NCBI GenBank assembly: GCA_015661045.1
Contig: JACVQG010000224.1
Location: forward strand, 1 to 5,386
Direction of reading: 5' to 3'
Source: Dehalococcoidia bacterium
Lineage (GTDB): Bacteria; Chloroflexota; Dehalococcoidia; JACVQG01
Length of the DNA stretch: 5,386 nt
Shown here piece by piece: positions 1-5,386 of the stretch. The translations under genes and the position numbers were made by a program. Every line of letters starts with the position of its first letter. Position 1 is the first letter of the stretch. The notes beneath the pieces were generated by a model, which saw nothing but the letters and a program-made list of their open reading frames with translations, was not told the DNA's origin and made no database searches.

Positions 1-264
1 GGTATAATCCTCGCCGCCGACGGGAAGATAATCCACGAGGTGCCCCTACTTATAGGCGGTTTCCTATCTGAATTACCAATGGAGATTGTAGCCAATCAAC
101 TAAATGAATTACGCAGAAAACTGGGAGAGTTGGGCTGTACCTTACCCGACCCGCATCTCAGCCTGACTTTATTGACTACAGCAGCCATACCCCACCTCCG
201 ACTTTCGGAATATGGATTGGTCAACTTGAGGGACGGGAAGAGCGTAGCATTGGTTGTTGAATAA
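1..264 (+). CDS. ade: Adenine deaminase, C-terminal fragment (5' end outside window)
   Basis: The open frame enters at base 1 and stops at TAA 262-264, giving 87 residues without their true start; internal ATGs are not starts. The pattern matches the C-terminal domain of bacterial adenine deaminase (adenine to hypoxanthine plus ammonia, a cytosolic purine-salvage enzyme of the amidohydrolase superfamily). Seen: an 'AADGKIIHEVPLLIGGFLSE' segment, corresponding to the family's '...LPLPIAGLMSD' stretch; then a helical region with 'ELRRKLGELGCTLPDPHLSL'; then 'IPHLRLSEYGLVNL', corresponding to the family's 'IPELKLTDKGLVDV' ending. The metal-binding catalytic barrel lies upstream and cannot be checked. 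The gene converges on the minus-strand MFS gene, with 167 nt between the two stops. The family call comes from remembered conservation, not a search. Confidence 0.85.
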   Translation, partial: GIILAADGKIIHEVPLLIGGFLSELPMEIVANQLNELRRKLGELGCTLPDPHLSLTLLTTAAIPHLRLSEYGLVNLRDGKSVALVVE

Positions 265-293
265 CATATCAGGGCGCGGTGTGTTGAATAAAC

Positions 294-321
294 GTAGAGA
301 CACGGCATGCTGTGTCTCTAC
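294..321. repeat. Perfect 10-bp inverted repeat (hairpin) downstream of ade
   Basis: The arms gtagagacac (294-303) and gtgtctctac (312-321) are exact reverse complements around the 8-nt centre ggcatgct, which can add a G-T and a G-C pair. The hairpin starts 30 nt after the ade stop. It has no T-tract, so it is not a standard intrinsic terminator, though it could protect or end transcripts from either side. Short palindromes of this GTAGAGACACGGCATGC type are, from memory, dispersed intergenic repeats in several bacterial genomes. Whether this copy is repeated cannot be seen from one window. Confidence 0.7.
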
Positions 322-358
322 TAATATGGACATAAAATAATGTTACATTAATCCATTC

Positions 359-415
359 GTAGGGGCGAGTTTTAAACTCGACCGTTTGGCGGTCAGGTTT
401 TAAATCTGACCCTAC
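359..415. repeat. 57-nt composite inverted repeat between convergent genes
   Basis: The outer arms gtaggg (359-364) and ccctac (410-415) enclose three smaller inverted repeats. These are cgagttt/aaactcg (366-372/374-380), gaccg/cggtc (380-384/390-394), and gtcaggttt/aaatctgac (392-400/402-410, one G-T pair). The two outer units share the GRGTTTTAAAYYC-like core, so the element looks like two related palindromic units joined and closed by common ends. This is typical of REP- or MITE-like intergenic repeats with the 'GTAGGGGCGGGTTTTAAACCC' style. It lies between the stops of ade and the minus-strand MFS gene, where a foldable element could act as a bidirectional transcript end. The terminator role is inferred. 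Confidence 0.7.
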
Positions 416-431
416 AATTAATACGTTAATA

Positions 432-1628
432 TTAATTCATCTTCCCTAGCTGCCGGTAAGCGAGCCAGATAGCCAGCACAATCGAACCCATGATGGCTCC
501 GTTGGCTACCGTGGTTAATTGGGCGCCCATAACTGTCGCCCCTGCTCCAGCCATTAAGTTTCCCAGCGGTAAGGTAGTAATCACAAACGTCCGCACCCCC
601 ATCACTCGTCCCTTCATATCTTCAGGGACACAACCGATAAGCAGGCTTGTGGTCGTGGTCATAGTTAACGATTGGACAACACCGATGGCTATTAGAATAA
701 CCAGCGAAATAGCATACCACGGAGAAAAAGATAATAGAAGCAACAAAGCCGGCCACGAAAAAAAGCTGGCCATCATAACCACACCCTTATCGCCCATGTT
801 ACGGCGGGAGGCTACGGCCAGACTGGCTATCAAGGCGCCAACACCCATAGCAGTCATCAATAGTCCCAGGCCGAGAGGACCAGTTTTATAAATATCTTTG
901 ACATATATCGGCAGCAGGGTTTGAGCCAGGGTAAAACCGACAAAATTGGCAACCGCCGCCAGCCAGAGTATGCCCTGGGCGTTACGGTTTTTCCGTATAT
1001 GCCCTACTCCTTGTTTTAAATCCTCCCAAACAGACACATCGTTTGTAGACATGGAAACCGGCGGTGACTTTGAAACAGCTATCATAACCACACTGGCTAT
1101 ATTGATTGCCACTATAAGGCCATACGCCCCCTGGAAATCGAACAGGGCAATGAATGAACCTCCCAGTAACGGTCCGGCAATCTGGGTAACATCCTGGGCC
1201 ATGCGGTTAAAAGCCATTGCATTCGTAAGCAGAGGTTTATCTACAAGTTCAGCCATTAGAAGTGTTCGCGTTGGCCAGTCTATAGCCGCAACAATGCTAT
1301 TTACAAATGCCAGGGCTAAAATTTCCCATAGCTGGATTTTTCCACTTAAAATGAGCACCAACATGAGAGACGACTGTAAGATGTTTACCGATTGGGCTAA
1401 AATTAATAGTCGGCGTCTATCCATCCTGTCGGCGGCAATACCGACGAAAGGGCCGAATATCCAGCCGACTGTTCTGAAGGCCATAGCAATACCCAGCCAC
1501 AGCGGCGAGTCGGTTAGCTGTAAAACCAGCCAGCCCCCAACAACCTGCTCCATCCACCGGGAGGAGGTGGAAAGCAGAGTGGCAATCCAGATGAGGCGAA
1601 AATCTCGAAAACGCAGGGTATCTAACAC
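432..1628 (-). CDS. MFS transporter, EntS / MFS_3-like exporter
   Basis: 398 residues, the usual length for a 12-helix major facilitator. The N-terminus 'LRFRDFRLIWIATLLS' followed by 'WMEQVVGGWLVLQLT' is characteristic of the MFS_3 (enterobactin exporter-like) and related multidrug-efflux branch. Motif A in the loop between helices 2 and 3 is clear: 'GIAADRMDRRRLL' at residues 63-75. 'DWPTRTLLMAELVD' (117-130) and 'VPEDMKGRVMGV' (334-345), the latter near the C-terminal repeat, are further family signatures. The protein should sit in the cytoplasmic membrane and export small molecules by proton antiport; the substrate is unknown. The start is GTG at 1626-1628, placed because homologs begin just before LRxRxFR; its Shine-Dalgarno sequence is poor (only AAGG abutting the start), which may mean translation depends partly on the upstream gene. 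It is probably the last gene of the minus-strand operon. Confidence 0.88.
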   Translation of the reverse strand: MLDTLRFRDFRLIWIATLLSTSSRWMEQVVGGWLVLQLTDSPLWLGIAMAFRTVGWIFGPFVGIAADRMDRRRLLILAQSVNILQSSLMLVLILSGKIQLWEILALAFVNSIVAAIDWPTRTLLMAELVDKPLLTNAMAFNRMAQDVTQIAGPLLGGSFIALFDFQGAYGLIVAINIASVVMIAVSKSPPVSMSTNDVSVWEDLKQGVGHIRKNRNAQGILWLAAVANFVGFTLAQTLLPIYVKDIYKTGPLGLGLLMTAMGVGALIASLAVASRRNMGDKGVVMMASFFSWPALLLLLSFSPWYAISLVILIAIGVVQSLTMTTTTSLLIGCVPEDMKGRVMGVRTFVITTLPLGNLMAGAGATVMGAQLTTVANGAIMGSIVLAIWLAYRQLGKMN

Positions 1629-1696
1629 CTTAACATTATCCGGCTATACAAGATCCGTTCGGAATGAACAGCGTGCAACTGTGTATGTAACATTTA

Positions 1697-2872
1697 CTAA
1701 TGCGTCTTTATCGGGTTGAAACTCGGCTGCCGGAAGAAAGCTGAATTGACCTGAGCATAACAATCACAAATACAACAACGGTTAGTAGCGTAAGCGCTCC
1801 GGCCACTCCCGAAGCTATCGCTTTCCTCAGACCGGTTTCTCCGGCAAGTTCGTTCACTGACTACGCGGAAAAAATTCCCAGTCGTCAACAACCATAACGG
1901 CAACCGGTTTAATCGTTCCTCAATCAAAGGGCGTCCCAGTATGGCTGGCAGGATGATGGGAGCATGAGCCAGTATCATACTGCCTATAAAACCTATGGCC
2001 AAGGAGTGGGTAGCTGCATCCATAAGCGCTACCGTCTGGCCATTAACGACTATCACCAGTAAGGCTATTATTCCTAAAAATAACCACCCGTACGCTGCCA
2101 TAAGGTGCACACCCAGATAACGGTGTAGTATTTTCTCTCCCCGTGTCATCAGACGTCTTTCACCCCAGGCTAAAGGTATGGCAACAGCCAGAAGCAAGAG
2201 TACCCAGGTTAACATAAGAGGGCGGTAGGCTACCGCTGGGAATAAGGTCTGAATTAAGATAAGCGCGAAGGCAACGGCTAAAATCCATATTCCATATCGG
2301 GCCAGTGAAGAGATTGACGGAGCTACGAAGCGGGTCAGTTCCACCCTCTCCCCCAGTATTGTAAGGATGGGAAAACCCAGTAAAAGCATCGAAAACGGAA
2401 GATTGCCTACCGGTGAATTCCAGATACCCACTATAGAGGCACTGATGAGGGATACAGCCGCCAGACTCATATATTTAAAAGGCAGTGGTTGAGCGCTGCG
2501 TTTACCGATGGAGGTTATTATATAAATATAGATAATAAAACCGGCTATCAGGATTACACTACCACCTAACACCAGAGGGAAAATGTTACTAACCCAGCCC
2601 GTTATTTGAATAATTCCGCCTGCAGCCACCAGGAAAGGCATACTGTGAATAATAGGATGGAACGGGAAAGCCAGAGCGCCTAAATAACGCTCGGTGGCTA
2701 AAAGGATAGACAGGAAACCGAAGACCATAAGTTGACCATGATTTGGTAATAACAGAGATATAAAAGGCTGAGTAATTACCCCCCCCATCAGTAAAAGTTT
2801 AGAGATGCCGACTGCCAGGGCTAATAACATGAGTAATATTGCAATCGGCAGAACAACTAATTGAATTTTCAC
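1697..2872 (-). CDS. NnrS-like / heme-copper-type polytopic membrane protein, C-terminus frameshifted
   Basis: The open frame gives 391 residues, mostly hydrophobic, with about 11 predicted membrane segments. The motif 'NHGQLMVFGFLSILLATER' (44-62) and 'DAATHSLAIGFIGSMILAHA' (285-304), followed by 'PIILPAILGRP', resemble conserved blocks of NnrS-type proteins and distant relatives of heme-copper oxidase subunit I. His45, His289 and His303 are candidate heme or metal ligands by analogy only. 'LGERVELTRF' (173-182) is a cytoplasmic-loop motif. The GTG start at 2870-2872 is supported by AAAGGGGG (2881-2888) 8 nt upstream. After Glu340 the frame becomes an Arg/Cys/Ser-rich tail, whereas another frame, ending at TAA 1708-1710, encodes a good membrane helix; a 4-bp tandem duplication at 1848-1855 explains the switch. 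The repaired protein would be 386 residues. The gene follows the SDR gene by 41 nt. The family assignment is moderate; a role in NO or metal handling is not shown. Confidence 0.6.
   Translation of the reverse strand: MKIQLVVLPIAILLMLLALAVGISKLLLMGGVITQPFISLLLPNHGQLMVFGFLSILLATERYLGALAFPFHPIIHSMPFLVAAGGIIQITGWVSNIFPLVLGGSVILIAGFIIYIYIITSIGKRSAQPLPFKYMSLAAVSLISASIVGIWNSPVGNLPFSMLLLGFPILTILGERVELTRFVAPSISSLARYGIWILAVAFALILIQTLFPAVAYRPLMLTWVLLLLAVAIPLAWGERRLMTRGEKILHRYLGVHLMAAYGWLFLGIIALLVIVVNGQTVALMDAATHSLAIGFIGSMILAHAPIILPAILGRPLIEERLNRLPLWLLTTGNFFRVVSERTCRRNRSEESDSFGSGRSAYATNRCCICDCYAQVNSAFFRQPSFNPIKTH
1848..1855. other. 4-bp tandem duplication causing a frameshift
   Basis: The plus strand reads gttcgttc (GAACGAAC in the sense of the minus-strand gene). 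With both copies, the NnrS-like frame passes from VVSE into RTCRRNRSEE. With one copy, it reads VSELAGETGLRKAIASG and then a hydrophobic helix, stopping at 1708-1710. The corrected length (1161 nt) is an exact multiple of three. It may be a real mutation, phase-variation-like slippage, or a sequencing or assembly error. Confidence 0.75.
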
Positions 2873-2880
2873 AGCTTGTT

Positions 2881-2888
2881 CCCCCTTT
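2881..2888 (-). promoter_or_regulatory. Ribosome binding site deciding the GTG start of the NnrS-like gene
   Basis: AAAGGGGG on the minus strand lies 8 nt before GTG 2870-2872. No ATG in the correct frame lies upstream before the SDR stop, so this site supports the non-ATG start. Confidence 0.6.
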
Positions 2889-2913
2889 AATTTGCAAAAT
2901 GAAGAAGGTATTA

Positions 2914-3696
2914 CTAGCTTTCAGATAGCTCCCACAAAGGTGCGCCTCCGCCATCTACAAATATAACCTGTCCCGATATATAAGAAGCTTTATCGGACAC
3001 CAGAAAAACTATAAGATTGGCGATATCGGATGGTTTACCCGGCCGGCCGAGGGGCCATTTATCAAAAAGTTCTATTACATTACTGGTCCCTTTTAACGCT
3101 TTGGCAACACGCCGTGACATATCGGTTTCTATGACGCCGGGAGCTACCACGTTTGCCCTTATGCCATAGTCTCTTTCCTCTAGCGCCAGACAGCGTGCCA
3201 TGGCTTCGACTCCTGCCTTACCCACCGCATATGGTATATGCCCGGCGGGGAACATCTTGGTCTCGACCGAGGAGATAAAAATTATATTCCCGCTTTTTTG
3301 TTGACGCATGGTGGGAAGCACAGCTTTTGTAAAGAAAAAGGGTCCCATTATATGAGTATTTATCTGATACAACAACTCGGTAGGTTCGGTATGCACAAGC
3401 CAGCGTCCTGTTGAAGGGCCGCCGGCGTTATTTACCAGGATGTCTATCCTCCCGAACGTCTCGATGGTCTTATCAACCAATGCTTTAACCTGCTCCTGGT
3501 TGGTAACATCAGCTTTGAAAGTTAAACAGCGGCGTCCCATTGCTGAAACCTCCGCTTCGGTCTTGTGGGCAGCATCCTCATCCTTACGGTAAGCGATAAC
3601 CACATCAGCGCCCGCCTCTGCTAACGCCATGGTGCATCCTTTACCGATACCACGGGAACCGCCCGTTACAATAGCTACCTGTCCCTTTAAATCCAT
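2914..3696 (-). CDS. Short-chain dehydrogenase/reductase (SDR), FabG-like
   Basis: 260 residues, the typical classical SDR length. It contains the Rossmann dinucleotide site TGGSRGIG (11-18), the D63 in 'KADVT' that contacts the adenine ring, the structural 'NNAGG' (89-93), N113, and the catalytic S143, Y156 and K160 in 'ISSV...PYAVGK' with the standard 13-residue Ser-Tyr spacing. 'PGVIETDM' and a C-terminal 'SGQVIFVDGGGA' complete the fold. It should reduce or oxidise a carbonyl/hydroxyl substrate in the cytosol with NAD(P)H; substrate and cofactor preference are open, and a true fatty-acid FabG role is not implied because no fatty-acid genes are near. The ATG at 3694-3696 is chosen because AGGAGGT (3700-3706) precedes it and the family starts at 'LKGQVAIVTGG'; the longer frame from 3756 would begin inside a probable promoter. 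It is likely the first gene of the minus-strand operon. Confidence 0.93.
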   Translation of the reverse strand: MDLKGQVAIVTGGSRGIGKGCTMALAEAGADVVIAYRKDEDAAHKTEAEVSAMGRRCLTFKADVTNQEQVKALVDKTIETFGRIDILVNNAGGPSTGRWLVHTEPTELLYQINTHIMGPFFFTKAVLPTMRQQKSGNIIFISSVETKMFPAGHIPYAVGKAGVEAMARCLALEERDYGIRANVVAPGVIETDMSRRVAKALKGTSNVIELFDKWPLGRPGKPSDIANLIVFLVSDKASYISGQVIFVDGGGAPLWELSES

Positions 3697-3699
3697 GCT

Positions 3700-3706
3700 A
3701 CCTCCT
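3700..3706 (-). promoter_or_regulatory. Strong Shine-Dalgarno of the SDR gene
   Basis: AGGAGGT on the minus strand, with only 3 nt (AGC) between it and ATG 3694-3696 (4 nt from the GGAGG core). It decides the start in favour of the 260-residue protein. The spacing is rather short. Confidence 0.8.
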
Positions 3707-3720
3707 GAAATCAAGGCATT

Positions 3721-3740
3721 AGCCCCATTGCCATGGGGCT
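3721..3740 (-). promoter_or_regulatory. Leader stem-loop upstream of the SDR gene
   Basis: The arms agcccca (3721-3727) and tggggct (3734-3740) pair perfectly over a 6-nt loop. If transcription starts about 7 nt after the putative -10 at 3747-3752, the hairpin sits at the very 5' end of the operon mRNA, about 14 nt before the Shine-Dalgarno. It could stabilise the message or bind a protein; as DNA it could be an operator. Function is inferred, the structure is seen. Confidence 0.5.
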
Positions 3741-3746
3741 TTCCCA

Positions 3747-3755
3747 ATTCTAGCA
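3747..3755 (-). promoter_or_regulatory. Possible extended -10 promoter of the SDR operon
   Basis: The minus strand reads TGCTAGAAT: a TGN extension followed by TAGAAT, 5 of 6 matches to TATAAT. No good -35 box lies at 16-18 nt, which extended -10 promoters can tolerate. The position fits a short leader carrying the stem-loop and Shine-Dalgarno. Sequence-only prediction. Confidence 0.35.
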
Positions 3756-3815
3756 CTTTTTAATGTCATTATCCTTAGTATTAATGTATTCATCCCCAAA
3801 AAGGTTGTCACTCTT

Positions 3816-3843
3816 TTGCCCCGCCTATTCAGAGGTGTATACT
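3816..3843 (+). promoter_or_regulatory. Possible sigma70-type promoter of the plus-strand MFS gene
   Basis: TTGCCC (3816-3821) and TATACT (3838-3843) are separated by 16 nt, matching the consensus hexamers at 4 and 5 positions. A start near 3850 would give a leader of about 25 nt containing AGGAG. It faces away from the SDR promoter, so about 60 bp between the two could hold shared regulation. Confidence 0.4.
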
Positions 3844-3865
3844 GCGTTGGGTAATAGATTTAGTC

Positions 3866-3870
3866 AGGAG
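3866..3870 (+). promoter_or_regulatory. Ribosome binding site for the TTG start of the MFS gene
   Basis: AGGAG ends 5 nt before TTG 3876-3878. It supports the unusual TTG start, since the protein pattern (a short basic N-terminus 'KLIPRLYRGWW' leading into helix 1) begins exactly there. Confidence 0.65.
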
Positions 3871-3875
3871 ATAAC

Positions 3876-5117
3876 TTGAAACTTATACCCAGGCTTTACC
3901 GCGGTTGGTGGGTAGTTATAGCCAGCGTGGTTATCCTTACAGTCGTATTTGGGGTTGGTTTTTATTCCTTCGGGATATTTTTCAAACCACTGACTACAGA
4001 GTTCGGTTGGGGCCGGGCAGCGGTATCCGGGGCTATGTCCCTTTTTACTCTATTATGGGGTCTTAGCGCTCCTCTCGGCGGCCGCTTAAGCGACAGGTTT
4101 GGTCCCAAAAAAGTAATGCTATTGAGCGCTATACCGTTCGGAGCCAGCTTTTTACTTTTATCCAGAATCCAAAACATCTGGCAACTATATATTTTCTATT
4201 CGATATTAGCTTTTACCTATGGCGGGCTCTCTCTGGTTCCCATCAGTAAAATGGTAAACCGTTGGTTCCAATCACAAAAAGGTTTAGCTATGGGGATAAC
4301 ATTTTCGGGGGTAAGCCTCGGCGGCTTGATATTCGCCCCTATCATAGGCTACATGGTGGACGTTTTAGGCTGGCGCCAGGCATATATCGTACTGGGACTT
4401 GGCTCCTGGGTCATCCTATTGCCCACTATTTCATTTGTTATAAAAGATGGGCCGCCTTTACTCTCTGCCACAAAATTTGAACCCGTCAAAGTAAACGGTG
4501 CAGTTCCTGCTGGTTCTGTAAATGCTCCTTCAATAACCCCGGTCTGGACAACCCGCAAAATGTTGCGTTCTTCAGTATTTTGGGGTATATCTATATCTTT
4601 CTTCCTTGTAAACCTGGGTCAAATAGCCGTGCTGACACATGAGGTCCCCTTCCTGATAGATACGGGCATTACTCCTGTAATAGCAGCCTCAATTTTAGGA
4701 TTTACCTCTGGATTGGGTATTTTAGGTAAATTGATAGCGGGTTATATGGCTGATAGAATGTCCCGATTATCCATTACGGTTGTCAGTTTTGTTCTGCAAG
4801 CCGTGGGGCTATTTATGTTGATGGAAGCCCGGAATATCTTCATGATATGGGCTTTCGTTATTGTTTTTGGTATGTCCGTCGGCAGTACGGCGGTTGTACG
4901 TCCCCTGATGGTGAATAAGTACTTTGGAGAGGCTACTTTCGGTGCGGTATATGGCTGGATAGAATTTACCCGGTTGCTGGGAGCTACTATAGGCCCTTTT
5001 TTCGCCGGCTGGGTATATGATGTCACTCAGAGCTATACATGGGCCTTTATACCATTTATGATATTTTTTGTCCTGGGTATCCTACCGCTCGCACTGATAA
5101 GACATGTCAAACTATAA
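3876..5117 (+). CDS. MFS permease, oxalate/formate-monocarboxylate porter-like
   Basis: 413 residues with 12 predicted membrane helices in two halves, joined by a polar cytoplasmic loop at about 190-230. The N-terminus 'LYRGWWVVIAS' and 'FFKPLTTEFGWGRAAVSG' (35-52) are typical of MFS_1 proteins near the OFA and monocarboxylate porter families. Motif A is present as 'GGRLSDRFGPKKV' (68-80), with a degenerate repeat 'GYMADRMSRL' (289-298) in the second half. 'NRWFQSQKGLAMGITFSGVS' (128-147) is another shared signature. It should act in the cytoplasmic membrane as a proton- or ion-coupled carrier, perhaps of organic anions, though the substrate is not readable. The TTG start follows AGGAG by 5 nt. 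It is divergent from the SDR operon; shared regulation is possible but unproven. Confidence 0.87.
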   Translation: MKLIPRLYRGWWVVIASVVILTVVFGVGFYSFGIFFKPLTTEFGWGRAAVSGAMSLFTLLWGLSAPLGGRLSDRFGPKKVMLLSAIPFGASFLLLSRIQNIWQLYIFYSILAFTYGGLSLVPISKMVNRWFQSQKGLAMGITFSGVSLGGLIFAPIIGYMVDVLGWRQAYIVLGLGSWVILLPTISFVIKDGPPLLSATKFEPVKVNGAVPAGSVNAPSITPVWTTRKMLRSSVFWGISISFFLVNLGQIAVLTHEVPFLIDTGITPVIAASILGFTSGLGILGKLIAGYMADRMSRLSITVVSFVLQAVGLFMLMEARNIFMIWAFVIVFGMSVGSTAVVRPLMVNKYFGEATFGAVYGWIEFTRLLGATIGPFFAGWVYDVTQSYTWAFIPFMIFFVLGILPLALIRHVKL

Positions 5118-5120
5118 AGC

Positions 5121-5173
5121 TGCCTTAGAAGGCACGATGAAAGGATTATTACGGATTGTCGGGGGAATCCCCC
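5121..5173 (+). terminator. Two short hairpins after the MFS gene, weak terminator candidates
   Basis: tgcctt/aaggca (5121-5126/5129-5134) begins 4 nt after the stop codon. A second stem, ggggg-aat-ccccc (5161-5173), is GC-rich with a 3-nt loop. Neither is followed by a run of T, so Rho-independent termination is doubtful; they may stabilise the 3' end of the message. Confidence 0.25.
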
Positions 5174-5221
5174 ATGCCCAGTTGCGTTGGTAACGACGAA
5201 GGATGAAAATAAGCTGGCATT

Positions 5222-5370
5222 GTCATTGCGAGATCAGCGAAGCAATCCACCCCTGTCGGCACGTGTAATCCCGACAGGTCGGGACTTCGGCACTCCGAGA
5301 CTCGTTAAGACAAATGGGGATTTCTTTTTGAGAAAACCATTGCCAGCAAATACAGAGTGTATGGAATGAC
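5222..5370. repeat. Degenerate dispersed-repeat element, GTCATTGCGAG type
   Basis: The left end gtcattgcgag...gaagcaatcc closely resembles the widespread intergenic repeat GTCATTGCGAG(GAGCGAAGC)GAAGCAATC known from many bacterial genomes, including Chloroflexota. attgc (5225-5229) pairs with gcaat (5242-5246). The right end gaatgac (5364-5370) mirrors the left gtcatt, giving terminal inverted repeats. Between them lie cctgtcgg/ccgacagg (5252-5259/5271-5278), the overlapping cccgac/gtcggg (5270-5275/5278-5283), tcgg/ccga (5287-5290/5295-5298), and an imperfect stem aatgg...tttct/agaaa...ccatt (5313-5341). It has no coding potential of its own. It looks like a non-autonomous MITE/REP-like element, decayed or composite. 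The rest of the gene-free stretch shows only the hairpins at 5121-5173. Confidence 0.6.
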
Positions 5371-5386
5371 TTTAAGAACCAGTAGG

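Noticed and set aside
490..891. 133-codon plus-strand open frame
   Set aside because: It also lies opposite the MFS exporter and shows no recognisable motif.
946..1719. 257-codon plus-strand open frame antisense to the MFS exporter
   Set aside because: The translation has no domain pattern or hydrophobic periodicity, while the opposite strand encodes a clear MFS protein with motif A. It is a shadow frame.
1861..1874. A6 homopolymer (1869-1874) as cause of the NnrS-like frameshift
   Set aside because: A shift there would run into an in-frame TAG (1861-1863, minus strand) before the restored C-terminus, so the change must lie after it; the GTTC duplication fits better.
3697..3756. Longer SDR start giving 20 extra N-terminal residues
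   Set aside because: The added residues are encoded by the leader hairpin and putative -10, have no family match, and the strong Shine-Dalgarno serves the ATG at 3694-3696.
3805..3843. TTGTCA (3805-3810) as -35 box for TATACT
   Set aside because: The spacer would be 27 nt, too long for a sigma70 promoter; TTGCCC at 16 nt is preferred.
5187..5369. 60-codon plus-strand open frame at the right edge
   Set aside because: It lies almost entirely in the repeat element and has no ribosome site of note or protein-like composition.
1..5386. Window length equal to the phiX174 genome
   Set aside because: Content is chromosomal metabolic and transport genes with no phage genes; the length match is coincidence.
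1..5386. CRISPR arrays, tRNA or rRNA genes, transposase genes, riboswitches
   Set aside because: I saw no regularly spaced repeats, cloverleaf with CCA-end pattern, rRNA signature or transposase protein in any frame.

Overview
This window reads as ordinary bacterial chromosome: four complete protein genes plus the 3' end of a fifth, tightly packed and separated by short intergenic stretches rich in inverted repeats. Moderate GC content, GTG and TTG start codons, and intergenic repeats of two recognisable styles (GTAGGGG...TTTTAAA hairpins; the GTCATTGCGAG...GAAGCAATC type) would fit an environmental Chloroflexota genome such as Dehalococcoidia. That is a weak inference from memory of similar repeats and proteins; no marker gene is present to settle it.

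Layout. Positions 1-264 (+) encode the last 87 residues of an adenine deaminase. Positions 265-431 form a convergent intergenic gap with a 10-bp perfect hairpin and a 57-nt composite inverted repeat. Three minus-strand genes follow. In transcription order they are an SDR oxidoreductase (3696-2914), a polytopic membrane protein resembling the NnrS / heme-copper group (2872 to about 1700), and an MFS exporter of the EntS / MFS_3 type (1628-432). Gaps of 41 and about 70-80 nt suggest one operon. A divergent promoter region (3697-3875) separates this operon from a second MFS permease on the plus strand (3876-5117), which resembles the oxalate/formate and monocarboxylate porter branch. The window ends in a gene-free stretch (5118-5386) that holds hairpins and a degenerate repeat element.

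The clearest anomaly is a frameshift near the end of the NnrS-like gene. A 4-bp tandem duplication (GTTCGTTC on +, 1848-1855) replaces a predicted last membrane helix with an Arg/Cys/Ser-rich tail. Removing one copy restores a 386-residue protein ending in that helix. The locus looks like a cytosolic NAD(P)H oxidoreductase encoded with membrane transport functions; the substrate cannot be read from the sequence. I see no convincing new defence, mobile or RNA system here.
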